A DNA stretch of 64,000 bases. Source: a virus. Location: IMG/VR virus record IMGVR_UViG_3300033149_004564, positions 1 through 64,000 of that record; one strand, written 5' to 3'. The notes under the pieces were generated by a model that saw nothing but the letters and a program-made list of their open reading frames with translations, searched no databases and had not been told where the DNA came from. Numbering within the stretch: position 1 is the first letter of the stretch; the number at the start of each line of letters is the position of its first letter. The translations under genes were made by a program, and so were the position numbers. Below, in pieces: positions 45,971 through 55,138 of this stretch.

Positions 45971-46246
45971 ATGACTTACGACCCAAAAGAAAAAATTCTA
46001 AATTGTGATGGTGATCAAGCTTTAAAACACTGTCATCAAGAGTTTACTCTAAATTTACCAAAGTATCATTTAAACCTCAAGTTTTTATGTAGTCGAGCAT
46101 ATGATTGGACACACTTTAAAATAGGAAGAAAAACTTATAGCCTTTGTCCAAGATGTACGATTGATTGCAAATCTCTTGCACTAACACCAACTCAGTATAT
46201 AGAACATTTGAGTAGGCAAATAAATAACAATAACTTGGAGGGTTAG
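45971..46246 (+). CDS. zinc-binding hypothetical protein
   Basis: The 91-residue protein contains CDGDQALKHCHQE, LCSRAYDW and LCPRCTIDC, several Cys/His pairs consistent with one or two zinc sites. ATG follows GGGAGGAGCATACA, an excellent site. Member of the rightward block of small genes. No family recognised. Confidence 0.6.
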   Translation: MTYDPKEKILNCDGDQALKHCHQEFTLNLPKYHLNLKFLCSRAYDWTHFKIGRKTYSLCPRCTIDCKSLALTPTQYIEHLSRQINNNNLEG

Positions 46247-46250
46247 TACG

Positions 46251-46649
46251 ATGGTACAAAACAATGATAAGAAGCTTCCGAAAATTGGACAGAGGATTAT
46301 TAGAATTCTCACTCTTAAACAAGATAGAAAAATAGCCGTTGTTACAAATGTTAATTATCAAAAAACACAGAGAAATAATTTTACCTTTCGAGCAGTAAAT
46401 TCAAAAGCACTTCCTTTCCTACGAGTAAAAGACAGCGAACTTTGGTTCTCTATGCCAAATGATAATGCTGGTATCGTTTGTTTTTGTCGAGAGGAGCCAC
46501 AAAAAAACACAATTGCTTTTGAAATTCTTGGTTATACAAAACAGAATAATGCCGTGTTTGTAAAACCAATTACTGGGAAATTTTCTGACCTATTGCAGCA
46601 CTACAATTTTAACATTGATAACTCAGAAATTGCCATTATAGAAGAATAA
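46251..46649 (+). CDS. hypothetical protein
   Basis: The 132-residue protein is beta-rich and basic (KIGQRIIRILTLKQDRKIAV, RVKDSELWFSMPNDNAGIVC). ATG follows GGAGGGTTAGTACG. No zinc cluster or membrane segment. It lies in the rightward small-gene block. Unknown function. Confidence 0.6.
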   Translation: MVQNNDKKLPKIGQRIIRILTLKQDRKIAVVTNVNYQKTQRNNFTFRAVNSKALPFLRVKDSELWFSMPNDNAGIVCFCREEPQKNTIAFEILGYTKQNNAVFVKPITGKFSDLLQHYNFNIDNSEIAIIEE

Positions 46650-46664
46650 TTCAGGGGCGTATCT

Positions 46665-46991
46665 ATGAAGAAAAAAGCAAAACCGTGGCTTGGAAAAACT
46701 CTTCCAGAGGAAATGAAAGGAAAGATTGCTGCTGGTAGAACCAGATTTGCTGCTGGAAACGAACCAAAAGCTCTCAGAGCAGAGATAAACTCACTTGTCA
46801 TTAAGAAAGACCTATACAAGTGTAGACGTTGTGGTCAATCTGGATTACTTGGACAGTCACTATCTGTTGAAGTACTTGATAAGAACAAATCAGTTTTAGA
46901 TTTGAATAATCTTGCCACAGTCTGCAAAAACTGTTTAAGTGACTGTTCCCTTACTACTTACTGTGATATTTCCGGGAAGATGGAAAAATGA
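46665..46991 (+). CDS. degenerate HNH-like zinc protein
   Basis: The 108-residue protein has CRRCG at about 54-58 and VCKNCLSDC at about 86-94 with LDLNNLATV between them, the zinc frame of HNH endonucleases, but the catalytic His pair is not seen. It precedes the real HNH endonuclease by an ATGA overlap, so they form a unit. It may be an inactive relative or a partner for target recognition. Confidence 0.55.
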   Translation: MKKKAKPWLGKTLPEEMKGKIAAGRTRFAAGNEPKALRAEINSLVIKKDLYKCRRCGQSGLLGQSLSVEVLDKNKSVLDLNNLATVCKNCLSDCSLTTYCDISGKMEK

Positions 46992-47596
46992 GACAGTTAG
47001 TTGATATGGCGGGAAAGAAGATAGGCAAGTGGACAGTACTTGAAGAGGCTGGATACAATAAGTATGGAAACATCACTTGGCTCTGTCAGTGTGAATGTGG
47101 TAGGGAAGTGGTTGTTGTGGGCAACAGCCTTCGTAGGGACAAGAGTAAGAAATGTAGAAGTTGTGTAAGGCTAACCCACGGAGAGTCCAGAACAAGACTT
47201 CACTGTGTCTGGCAGGATATGCGCTATCGTTGTAACAACAAAAACCACCACGACTTTAAATACTATGGTGGTCGTGGAATTAAAGTCTGTAAGGAGTGGA
47301 ACGGGAGCTTTGAAACCTTCCGCGATTGGGCACTGGCGAATGGATATCGGCAAGGGCTTTCCATTGATCGGATCAACAATTATGGGAATTATGCTCCTAA
47401 GAACTGTTGGTGGGCCACTATGAAACAGCAGAATCGGAATCGTAGAAATACTATTCATATTATGATTAATGGAGTAGAACGAACAATTGCAGAATGGGCT
47501 AAGGTTGCAGGAATTAGGTATATAACATTATATGCCAGATACCACAAAGGACAGCACGGAGAAGCTTTATTAGCTCCACCCAGAAAACATGGATGA
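46988..47596 (+). CDS. HNH/AP2-type homing endonuclease
   Basis: The 202-residue protein has the pattern of free-standing homing endonucleases: a zinc segment WLCQCECGRE (about 31-40) and CRSC (56-59), a DNA-contact region with VWQDMRYRCNNKNHHDFKYY, the HNH-like core LSIDRINNYGNYAPKNCWWA, and a C-terminal helix-turn-helix-like domain (GVERTIAEWAKVAGI). It would make a double-strand break to spread itself. A 50-residue relative of its N-terminus is at 33847. Confidence 0.75.
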   Translation: MRQLVDMAGKKIGKWTVLEEAGYNKYGNITWLCQCECGREVVVVGNSLRRDKSKKCRSCVRLTHGESRTRLHCVWQDMRYRCNNKNHHDFKYYGGRGIKVCKEWNGSFETFRDWALANGYRQGLSIDRINNYGNYAPKNCWWATMKQQNRNRRNTIHIMINGVERTIAEWAKVAGIRYITLYARYHKGQHGEALLAPPRKHG

Positions 47597-47689
47597 AAAA
47601 ATAATTCTTATTGAAATAACTTCTATCAGTAGCTTGCAAAATGTTAACTTTCTATTGTCTCTTAATCTTATCTCAGGGAGATTAATGCA

Positions 47690-48343
47690 ATGGCACAGAA
47701 ACAAAATAATTTAACCAGAGTAGTTGATAAACTTTTTAAAGATTCAGAAGGCATTATTTGGAAACTTGCAAAACAATATATAAAATATTTACCGGCGGAA
47801 TCTGTAATGTGTGATGAAGATTTATTTATGGAGGGTATGGCAATCTATTGCTCATTACTTAATACATTTGATAAATCAAAGAAAGTAAAATTTACAACCT
47901 ATTTATATTCTTGTGTTGCAAATAGATTTAAAACGATTATTGCACGAGAGACAACAAAATATAGTTTTTCATATAATGCGGTTCCAATCTCTGTGTTTGA
48001 TAAACCAACTAATAACAAATTTCTATATAATGCACCAGAAGAGTCGGTACAAATTACACTTTGCCATATCATAAGTGACGAACTTAGCTTTGAATCAAAA
48101 ATGTTGTTAGCTAAAATATTGGAATTGAAAATCCCAGAAAGATTAGATAAATGCTGGGATGGTATTGAAACTATAGTTGATGCACAGACAAAGAGAGTTC
48201 CTATTGCAGAGTGGATAAAAATTCTTTCCGTTTTAACTAATTCAAAAAATTCACAGATTTTAAAACTGAGACAAGAATTAATTGCTATCACGAAAGGAAA
48301 GCCCATAAATAAAATACAAGTGAATGCTCCCTTGTTGCATTAG
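47690..48343 (+). CDS. sigma-70 region 2 protein (gp55-like candidate)
   Basis: The 217-residue protein contains sigma region 2: DEDLFMEGMAIYCSLLNTFD then KFTTYLYSCVANRFKTIIAR (about residues 43-88), the part that binds core polymerase and melts and reads the -10 element. No region 4 helix-turn-helix for -35 recognition is recognisable afterwards; the C-terminal half is helical. T4 gp55 has this architecture and acts only at -10-type late promoters with a sliding clamp. ATG follows CAGGGAGATTAATGCA. The gene end abuts a TnpB element. Confidence 0.65.
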   Translation: MAQKQNNLTRVVDKLFKDSEGIIWKLAKQYIKYLPAESVMCDEDLFMEGMAIYCSLLNTFDKSKKVKFTTYLYSCVANRFKTIIARETTKYSFSYNAVPISVFDKPTNNKFLYNAPEESVQITLCHIISDELSFESKMLLAKILELKIPERLDKCWDGIETIVDAQTKRVPIAEWIKILSVLTNSKNSQILKLRQELIAITKGKPINKIQVNAPLLH

Positions 48344-49500
48344 GCTTCTAAGGATTAGAACCTAAACTCTGCATTCCCAGAGTTAGAATATTAATTGAGG
48401 CATTATGATCTCTATCAAGGATAAAATTACAAAATGGACAAGTAAAGACACGCTCAGAAAGTTTAAGCTTGTGTCTTTGTCCACACTTGGAGCATGTTTG
48501 GCTTGTGTATGCAGGATTGACTTTAATTACTTTTCTACCAGCCTCTTCCGCTTTGTAGGAAAGCAAGTCAACAAACATTCGCCAAGCAGCATCTCCAATA
48601 CTTTTGTTGATGCCCCTAAAATTACCATTTTGCATTTGATTAATATTAATATCTTCAACAACTATTATTCCAAAATGATTAACAATCTTTCTTGCTATCT
48701 TGTGAGTGAAATTATGCCGTCTATTGGAAATTCTTTCATGAATATATGCAATCACTTTTCTGGCTTTGTTTCTTTCCTTATTTTGTTTTTTAAGTTTAGA
48801 AAATTTTCTTTGTACCTTAGCAAGTTGTTTTTCCTCCTGTCTAAAAAATCGTGGGTTTTTAATTCTAACCCCGTTGGAAAGTGCAGCAAATGTTTTAAGA
48901 CCAACATCTATACCTATTGCTTTGTTTGATTTGCTTATTAATTTTGGACTAACAACACAGGAAAAAGTTATGAACCATTTTCCTGTAGCAGTTTTACGAA
49001 TGGTGCATGTTTTAATTTTACCTTCTATTTGTCTATATAATTTAATTTTAACTCTACCAATTTTAGAAAGTTGAATAACTTGTTTATCAATTAATAATTT
49101 AAATCCTTTTTGTGGATAAGTAAAAGAGTTATACCTAAATTTATTTTTAAATCTGGGGAATCCGGGCTTTTCTCCAGATTTAATTCTACGAAAGAAAGAT
49201 TTAAAAGCAAAATCTAATCGAGCAGCGGTATTTTGTAATATCTGACTATATATAGTAGAAAGAGCTTGATGATCTTGTTTTAGTTGTTTAAAAGAATTGC
49301 ACTGATCAAAATAGGAAATAGATTTTTGTTCTTGTTTCCAAACATTTTTACGTTGTTCAAGTAGGTAGTTATACAACCAACAACATCTACTCAGAGTTTT
49401 ATTAAGTAGGGTGGTTTGTCTTTTGCTTGGGTAGATTCGATATTTAAAAGTTTTGTTCATAGTTTAAGTAATAATAACCTTTTGCTTAAAAGTCAAGAAA
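48328..49500 (-). mobile_element. second IS605-family tnpB-only element
   Basis: tnpB is read leftward between the convergent ends of the sigma gene and the tail-tip gene. Just after its stop, GAAGCCTAATGC forms a weak hairpin AATGC/GCATT (about 48324-48342) within the sigma-gene C-terminus, resembling a degenerate right end. No tnpA. The left end is not defined, somewhere in 49461-49541. Base composition matches the phage, suggesting long residence. Confidence 0.5.
48348..49460 (-). CDS. tnpB: TnpB (IS605 OrfB) RNA-guided nuclease
   Basis: The 370-residue protein is a typical TnpB: start MNKTFKYRIYPSKRQ, RuvC-like catalytic Asp in IGIDVGLK (about 187), Glu in VVEDINI (about 272), Asp in LDRDHNASINI (about 350), zinc finger CSKCGQ...CPFC (about 323-343). 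It differs strongly from the TnpB at 40435. If active, its omega RNA comes from the 3' end and cuts DNA next to a TAM. Confidence 0.85.
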   Translation of the reverse strand: MNKTFKYRIYPSKRQTTLLNKTLSRCCWLYNYLLEQRKNVWKQEQKSISYFDQCNSFKQLKQDHQALSTIYSQILQNTAARLDFAFKSFFRRIKSGEKPGFPRFKNKFRYNSFTYPQKGFKLLIDKQVIQLSKIGRVKIKLYRQIEGKIKTCTIRKTATGKWFITFSCVVSPKLISKSNKAIGIDVGLKTFAALSNGVRIKNPRFFRQEEKQLAKVQRKFSKLKKQNKERNKARKVIAYIHERISNRRHNFTHKIARKIVNHFGIIVVEDININQMQNGNFRGINKSIGDAAWRMFVDLLSYKAEEAGRKVIKVNPAYTSQTCSKCGQRHKLKLSERVFTCPFCNFILDRDHNASINILTLGMQSLGSNP

Positions 49501-49541
49501 ATGCTTCAATTCATCTTTTGGGCTTGTCCCCTTTTTGTTAT

Positions 49542-52286
49542 TTAGTTTTCCACTACAGTAATATCAACACCACCACCAGAACGAAGCGTCTTTTCAACTA
49601 TTTCCCAACGCTTTGTTGTATAAGTAGCAGAAAACAGTTTTGCCAACATACTGTGTCTAACATTAATAATATCTCCTATGTCATATTCAAACGCTGACCA
49701 CCATGTTCTAAATGTAAAAGTCCACCAGCGTTTATACAGCCTTTCTAAATAGCGTTCAAGGATTGTTCCTGCTGTAACTTGATCACGCACAAAATCTAAT
49801 TCTAATTTTAAAGTTGCATCAGCATCAGCAGGAGAAGCAGCTATTAAAGTTTGCAAATCTGTTACAGCATGATTTTCTAAATCACCATCTACAAGATTAG
49901 TAGTACCATCAGAATATATATAAAGCATTGAATCAAATTTATTAGCACCATAATTATAATTATAGTTGACTATAAAATTAGAATAACAATCATTCGTAGG
50001 TGTCAACTTTATATCATTTATATTTAATATAGGGTGTTTTGTAAATTTACCAGTGCCAGTAGACCAAGCACCAGTTTGATCAAAAATATCAAGATCATTT
50101 GGGGTATTTGTCCTACTAACTTTAAATGTTTTTGTACTATCATATTTAACATTTGACCAAACACCAGCCTTGTTAACTATAATTTTAGATGCTGTCTGTT
50201 TAGCAACAGTTTCAAGAAAGTCAATCGTATCCATTTGATCTATTAAAGTAAACGCAAATTTTGTACTGTCTGCAAAAGAAAAATTTAATTCAGTTGTAGT
50301 AAATCCATTTTCTGCTATCAATGCATGAGCAACACAAAAGAATGGATGATCTTGATAAGTACCAGCAGAAATTAAAGCATCAGAAGCAAAATCTTTTCTA
50401 CCTTTTATGTTTCCATAAAATTCCTTGGCATCTGCAAGTGATATCTGCCGTTCAAAAACAACACCAACAGAATAAATATCAATAATATCTATATGAGTCC
50501 TATCACCAGTCGTTCCACCACCGCGAAGAATGAGAGCAGCATGTTTATTAATTAAACCTTTTGGGTCTGTAATTCCTTCTAATTCCACTCTGTTATCTCT
50601 ATAAACATCATCATCACCATCTATTGCATCAATAAATGCTGGTAAAGCATAAATAGTACCATCATCAGAAGTTGCACCAGTAAGAAATTTCCCTAAAATA
50701 AATCTCTTTTGTAGAATGTGTGCAGCTTGTGGTGGTGTGTTTGATCCTTCAGATGCGGTTTCATCATAACTAAGAAAACGCAATTCAAGGCTCCAAAGAC
50801 AGGGACCACTGACAGCCGCTAAATCCCAAGCAAGCTTTATTGTTAAATATGCTTTTGAAAAATCAAGTTGTTCTCTGTTTGTTGTCTGTAAATATTTATA
50901 AAGCTGCATTAAGTCCCAATGTATTTCTTTATAATGAGCATTAAAATCATATACATTAAGTCTATTAGTTATACCACCAGTATTTAAAGTTGATTTAGTG
51001 GTTAAATCATTATTAATAGAATAATTTTCATTTGTATATTCGTGCCCAACATAAATACCAGCATCAAATTGTTGTATTGAAGGAGCAGCACCAGCAGTAT
51101 TAATAACTCTATCAAGTTCAACATAATCAAGAATCAAATTAAGTTTATCTCGTCCTATTAAATAACTCACATTGAAATCAATAATATGTAGAGTATGCCC
51201 ACCAACACTTGAAATTGTCTTTTCATATTGAGTAGAATCGAGTTGTAAGAATTTTTTTAGACCATCATCAAAAATGAAAGTTGGCTCTGCCACACCCGCC
51301 TCAGTTTGGAATCCTCCAACGGCAAAATTATCTCCAGCAAGTATTCTCCAAGCAGAATATTCTATATCAGCATCAAGAATTTCAAACACACAACCATTTG
51401 GTGAATTAACCCAATCTCTCATCTCTTCTGGAAAATCTGTATCTACTACTAAAGTTCCAGTGTTCGTACCGTGACTTACAGTAGAATTTGATGTTATTTT
51501 TTTTATTACACCAACAAGTGAATTATCATTATCTTCATCAGTTAAGGTCGAATGCTTGTCTGTTCCATAAATTATTTTTAAATATTTATTTGCAAGTGAA
51601 TTTAAAGTTGGGTATGTAGAACTTAACCACGTTACGTCAATCGTTTTTGTTGCTGCTGTATATGCAGTGCAAATTCCAATATGAATAACTTTATCTCTTC
51701 TATCTTTTGTCATAATTACAGGACTTCTATTTACTTCACCATAAACAATTGGAAAAACTTTACCAACTGCATCATCAGGTACATAAGTTCCTTCTTCTAT
51801 CAATCTATCATTACACGGTATTTTTTTATTTTCAATTGCGCTTAAAGAATCATCCCTACAACTAAGCTTTAAACTGCTCTCATCAAATGAAAAGTCATCA
51901 ATATAGCCACGCCATACCTCATAAGTTGAAATTAAAGCCCCTGGCGTGTTTTCTGCAAAAAAGATATATAGAACTACCTCTTTACCGATTAATGTCTGTG
52001 GTGCTGCTTCTACGAGCGCAGAATACACACTATCTACATCATTCAATTGTACTTCAAATCCAGAAGCGGCTTGTAGACCACTAAACCAATCGCATTCTTG
52101 TACTATATCAGAAATTGAGCCTATATTTCCTGGGACACTAAAACCAGAACTGTCTCCTGCTATTGCAGTAAATGTTTCTGAAGTTGTACCAGCAGCAAAA
52201 TAAACTGTAGTAGGTGCAGACAACACAGTAAACACCCAGCGAGGTGATAAGCCAACCCTTAAATAATCTGTATTTGGATATGTCAT
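49542..52286 (-). CDS. tail tip/baseplate-like protein
   Basis: The 914-residue protein is beta-rich. SIENKKIPCNDRLI...DDAVGKVFPIVYGEV (about residues 170-205) is typical of phage central tail-tip proteins, and the last 250 residues resemble a receptor-binding or hub region (FRTWWSAFEYDIGDIINVR). It lies downstream of the tape measure and distal-tail-like genes, the normal order for siphophage tail tips. It probably starts DNA ejection after contact with the host. Confidence 0.7.
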   Translation of the reverse strand: MTYPNTDYLRVGLSPRWVFTVLSAPTTVYFAAGTTSETFTAIAGDSSGFSVPGNIGSISDIVQECDWFSGLQAASGFEVQLNDVDSVYSALVEAAPQTLIGKEVVLYIFFAENTPGALISTYEVWRGYIDDFSFDESSLKLSCRDDSLSAIENKKIPCNDRLIEEGTYVPDDAVGKVFPIVYGEVNRSPVIMTKDRRDKVIHIGICTAYTAATKTIDVTWLSSTYPTLNSLANKYLKIIYGTDKHSTLTDEDNDNSLVGVIKKITSNSTVSHGTNTGTLVVDTDFPEEMRDWVNSPNGCVFEILDADIEYSAWRILAGDNFAVGGFQTEAGVAEPTFIFDDGLKKFLQLDSTQYEKTISSVGGHTLHIIDFNVSYLIGRDKLNLILDYVELDRVINTAGAAPSIQQFDAGIYVGHEYTNENYSINNDLTTKSTLNTGGITNRLNVYDFNAHYKEIHWDLMQLYKYLQTTNREQLDFSKAYLTIKLAWDLAAVSGPCLWSLELRFLSYDETASEGSNTPPQAAHILQKRFILGKFLTGATSDDGTIYALPAFIDAIDGDDDVYRDNRVELEGITDPKGLINKHAALILRGGGTTGDRTHIDIIDIYSVGVVFERQISLADAKEFYGNIKGRKDFASDALISAGTYQDHPFFCVAHALIAENGFTTTELNFSFADSTKFAFTLIDQMDTIDFLETVAKQTASKIIVNKAGVWSNVKYDSTKTFKVSRTNTPNDLDIFDQTGAWSTGTGKFTKHPILNINDIKLTPTNDCYSNFIVNYNYNYGANKFDSMLYIYSDGTTNLVDGDLENHAVTDLQTLIAASPADADATLKLELDFVRDQVTAGTILERYLERLYKRWWTFTFRTWWSAFEYDIGDIINVRHSMLAKLFSATYTTKRWEIVEKTLRSGGGVDITVVEN

Positions 52287-52287
52287 A

Positions 52288-52659
52288 TTAAGTTATCAAT
52301 TCTTCAAGAGTTAATTTTGCAATCCAATAATTTGGGCCATCAACTATGTAGTGTATTTTATCTTCAACTAATCTTACAGTATGAGCAATGCTATCTCTAT
52401 CAGTATATGTAAAAGATTCTACTCTCCCCTTTAAATCATTATTAACAAAAGATATCAAAAGGTCTCTGTCACCAAGACTCATTTTACCTGTAGTAAACTC
52501 ATAAATAGTTTTTATGCCTCCCCAACTTTCAACCATTGCAATACCACCAAGAGAATAATATGTACTGTCATTAAACACTTGCTCAACTCCATCAGAAGTT
52601 TGTAGTCCTTCATCAAAAGTTCGTGTTGTCGGGTCTTTATAAAAAGTTGGAGAAGCCAT
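52288..52659 (-). CDS. distal tail protein-like
   Basis: The 123-residue protein sits between tape measure and tail tip. It is beta-rich (ESWGGIKTIYEFTTGKMSLG, KIHYIVDGPNYWIAKLTLEE), the fold and position expected for a small distal tail or tail-hub adaptor. The start is directly downstream of the tape measure gene with a spacer of 5 bases. Assignment is by position. Confidence 0.55.
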   Translation of the reverse strand: MASPTFYKDPTTRTFDEGLQTSDGVEQVFNDSTYYSLGGIAMVESWGGIKTIYEFTTGKMSLGDRDLLISFVNNDLKGRVESFTYTDRDSIAHTVRLVEDKIHYIVDGPNYWIAKLTLEELIT

Positions 52660-52664
52660 TTCAG

Positions 52665-54869
52665 TTACCTCGTAGTTCTAAGAGAAGATGTACCTTGTCT
52701 TGAACGAACAAAATTACGATGTGTTCTAAATACTGTAAATGGATCAGTCCCAGTTTTATTAAAATTATAATAAACATCACCAACATAATTTTCAACCCTT
52801 GAACTGGGTATTCCACCTTTAGCATAACTGGGTAATTCACCGCTTCTATTAATATAATTGATACGATCAGCACCAAGATTTCTTACAGCACGGGCGTTTA
52901 AAATAGCTTCACCAGTACTTATTTGTGCAAGAATAGAATCACTTGTGCCATGACCGGGGCCAGAAACCATTCCACCACTTGAGATTCTACCATTAAACGC
53001 TTCTGATGCAATACCACCTTGAGCAAATGACGCTATCGCACCTTTAGCAGCTTCAAATGCAGCTGTAGCACCAAGAACTACTGCCAACGTATGCCACTTT
53101 CCCCAAGCTGAATCAAATGCAGCTTTTGCAATTGAGGCAAGTGCAAGTTTTTCAAGAAAGTCAACCAGCACCATTAATATACCCCTTAATCCTTCTTTCC
53201 AAGCCTTACCCTCTTTATCAAATATAGATGCACCCAATGCAAACCCAAGTTCGGCAGCCACATCTTTCATTAACTCCATTTTTTCTTTCCACTTGTCCCA
53301 ATCTTTAATTAAAGCCCTTGTATTTATACTCATTCTTTCTAATTCTGCATTTGTTAACTCAGCGGCACTTTTTATATTTTTTAATCCTTCAGCCATACCA
53401 GCTTCAATAAGTTCTTCAATAGATTTTTCTTCAATTTTAGGTAACTTTTGTAATCTTCCAGATAATGGTCCTAATAATCCACGTGCTTCCTCCTTAGCTT
53501 TTCGTGCCGCTTCTGCCGCTGCCGCTGCTCTTGCTGCTGCTTCTGATGCTGCTTCTGCTGCTGCAAATTCTTTCTCGGCTTTTTTTGCTCTTTGTATCAT
53601 TAAATCTGCATAGTTAATTTTTTTCTTTATAAGATTAATTTCATCATCATACCTTCCAGTTTTTTCATGTATTCCGAAAGGACCACGAGCAACTACTAAT
53701 TCTTCCTCTAATTCTGCTAACACTACTTTCCATGCTTCTAATACTGTCAGTTTTTCCTTCTTAGGAAAGAGCGCACTTAACCATTTATCCGTCCATCTTA
53801 TAACTTTTGTAAGCAGCACAATTGCTCCCCCATCACCAGCTAATGCATTAAAAATTGAAATTTGCAATGATTCAAAAGCACTACTTAATTCTCTAATCTT
53901 TCCTTCCCAACCACCCATTTTAATTTCAGCCATTTCTTTTGCGGCACCACCAGAGGCTATTACTTGTTTTGTAAACCCCTCTAATGCAGGCCCACCAATA
54001 TTCATCAATATAGCTGCTGCTGAAGCAGAACGAAGTCCGAATAATTCTTGTGCCTCTGCTGCACCAATTCCCATTTCATGTAATCTATCAAAAATTTCTG
54101 TTAGTGTATGTGTTTGTAAATTCATTCCACCCAATTTTTTTGATGCATCAGAACTTGCACCAGCTAATCTTAACATTACATTTCTTAGAGCAGTACCAGC
54201 AAGAGAACCATGAATACCACGATTAGCAAGTTCTCCCATAATAGCTGTTGTTTCTTCAAGAGACACACCGAGACTTGCTGCAACTGGAGCAGCATATTTC
54301 ATTGATTCTGCAAAACGTGTAATATTTAATGCACTGCTGGTAAAACTCATTGCCATAACATCTGAGACTCGCATTGCATCTTTTGCATCAATATTGAAAC
54401 CGCGCAATACATTACCAGCTATTTCTGCCGCTTGTGCAAGATCAGAGCCTGTTGCTTGAGCCATGTATAAAACACCTTCAGCAGCAGCATTAATTTGTTT
54501 TGCAGTGAAACCAAGTTTTGACAGCTCATGTTCAAGCTCACCAACTTGGGAAGCGGTATAAGTAGTAGTTTTACCAAAATGTCTTGCGGTCTTAGTTAGT
54601 GTCTGCATTTCTTTTTCAGTAGCTTTTGAAACAGCCTTAACCTTACGCATTGTAGTATCAAAATCAACGCCAACCTTTGCTATATCTTTTAATACCCTAA
54701 AACCGGCATAAGCCACTGCAAACCCAGTAAAAGCCCGTGTTAACTTTTTTAGACCACCAGCAGCGGTTTTCTTACCAGCTTTATCTAAACCCTTTATGCC
54801 TTTTTCTGCTTGTTTAAGCTTTCCAACTACATTTCCATCTTCAATTTTCAGTTCCATTATAATAGACAT
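52665..54869 (-). CDS. tail tape measure protein (TP901-type)
   Basis: The 734-residue protein has the TP901 tape measure core: VGVDFDTTMRKVKAVSKATE, TYTASQVGELEHELSKLGFT, NITRFAESMKYAAPVAASLG (residues about 65-200), a central coiled coil with alanine-rich repeats (AAEAASEAAARAAAAAEAAR), and a hydrophobic region (LMKDVAAELGFALGAS; SIAKAAFDSAWGKWHTLAVV). It sets tail length; by length it suggests a tail of roughly 100-150 nm by the usual rule. Upstream is the frameshifting chaperone. Confidence 0.85.
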   Translation of the reverse strand: MSIIMELKIEDGNVVGKLKQAEKGIKGLDKAGKKTAAGGLKKLTRAFTGFAVAYAGFRVLKDIAKVGVDFDTTMRKVKAVSKATEKEMQTLTKTARHFGKTTTYTASQVGELEHELSKLGFTAKQINAAAEGVLYMAQATGSDLAQAAEIAGNVLRGFNIDAKDAMRVSDVMAMSFTSSALNITRFAESMKYAAPVAASLGVSLEETTAIMGELANRGIHGSLAGTALRNVMLRLAGASSDASKKLGGMNLQTHTLTEIFDRLHEMGIGAAEAQELFGLRSASAAAILMNIGGPALEGFTKQVIASGGAAKEMAEIKMGGWEGKIRELSSAFESLQISIFNALAGDGGAIVLLTKVIRWTDKWLSALFPKKEKLTVLEAWKVVLAELEEELVVARGPFGIHEKTGRYDDEINLIKKKINYADLMIQRAKKAEKEFAAAEAASEAAARAAAAAEAARKAKEEARGLLGPLSGRLQKLPKIEEKSIEELIEAGMAEGLKNIKSAAELTNAELERMSINTRALIKDWDKWKEKMELMKDVAAELGFALGASIFDKEGKAWKEGLRGILMVLVDFLEKLALASIAKAAFDSAWGKWHTLAVVLGATAAFEAAKGAIASFAQGGIASEAFNGRISSGGMVSGPGHGTSDSILAQISTGEAILNARAVRNLGADRINYINRSGELPSYAKGGIPSSRVENYVGDVYYNFNKTGTDPFTVFRTHRNFVRSRQGTSSLRTTR

Positions 54870-54883
54870 AAAACCTCCTAAAC

Positions 54884-55138
54884 CTATCTATGCTTACTTC
54901 TCATTTTTTGTGCAATATGATTTACAGTTTTCAAATGTATAATCTCAAGTACTTCCCAAAAGAAAACAGGATCATCAAGCTCAATCGGTATGTTATTCAA
55001 CAAATCAAAATTGATAGTAATAGAACCAAAATCTGATACACTTGAAAACGACAACAATTTCTGATACACTTCCCACGCTACTGCAATATCACCAGTAAAT
55101 TTAATTTGCTCTCCATATAGTTTACAGCAATATGGCAT
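54884..55138 (-). CDS. tail assembly chaperone, frameshift extension
   Basis: An 84-residue frame starting at ATG 55138, in the -1 frame relative to the gene at 55153. It has CC near residue 4 and aromatic strands (VAWEVYQKLLSFSSVSDFGS). With the upstream frame it forms the longer form of a gpG/gpGT-type chaperone that holds the tape measure for tail-tube assembly. A free start is possible but the preceding in-frame codons make fusion more likely. Confidence 0.6.
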   Translation of the reverse strand: MPYCCKLYGEQIKFTGDIAVAWEVYQKLLSFSSVSDFGSITINFDLLNNIPIELDDPVFFWEVLEIIHLKTVNHIAQKMRSKHR

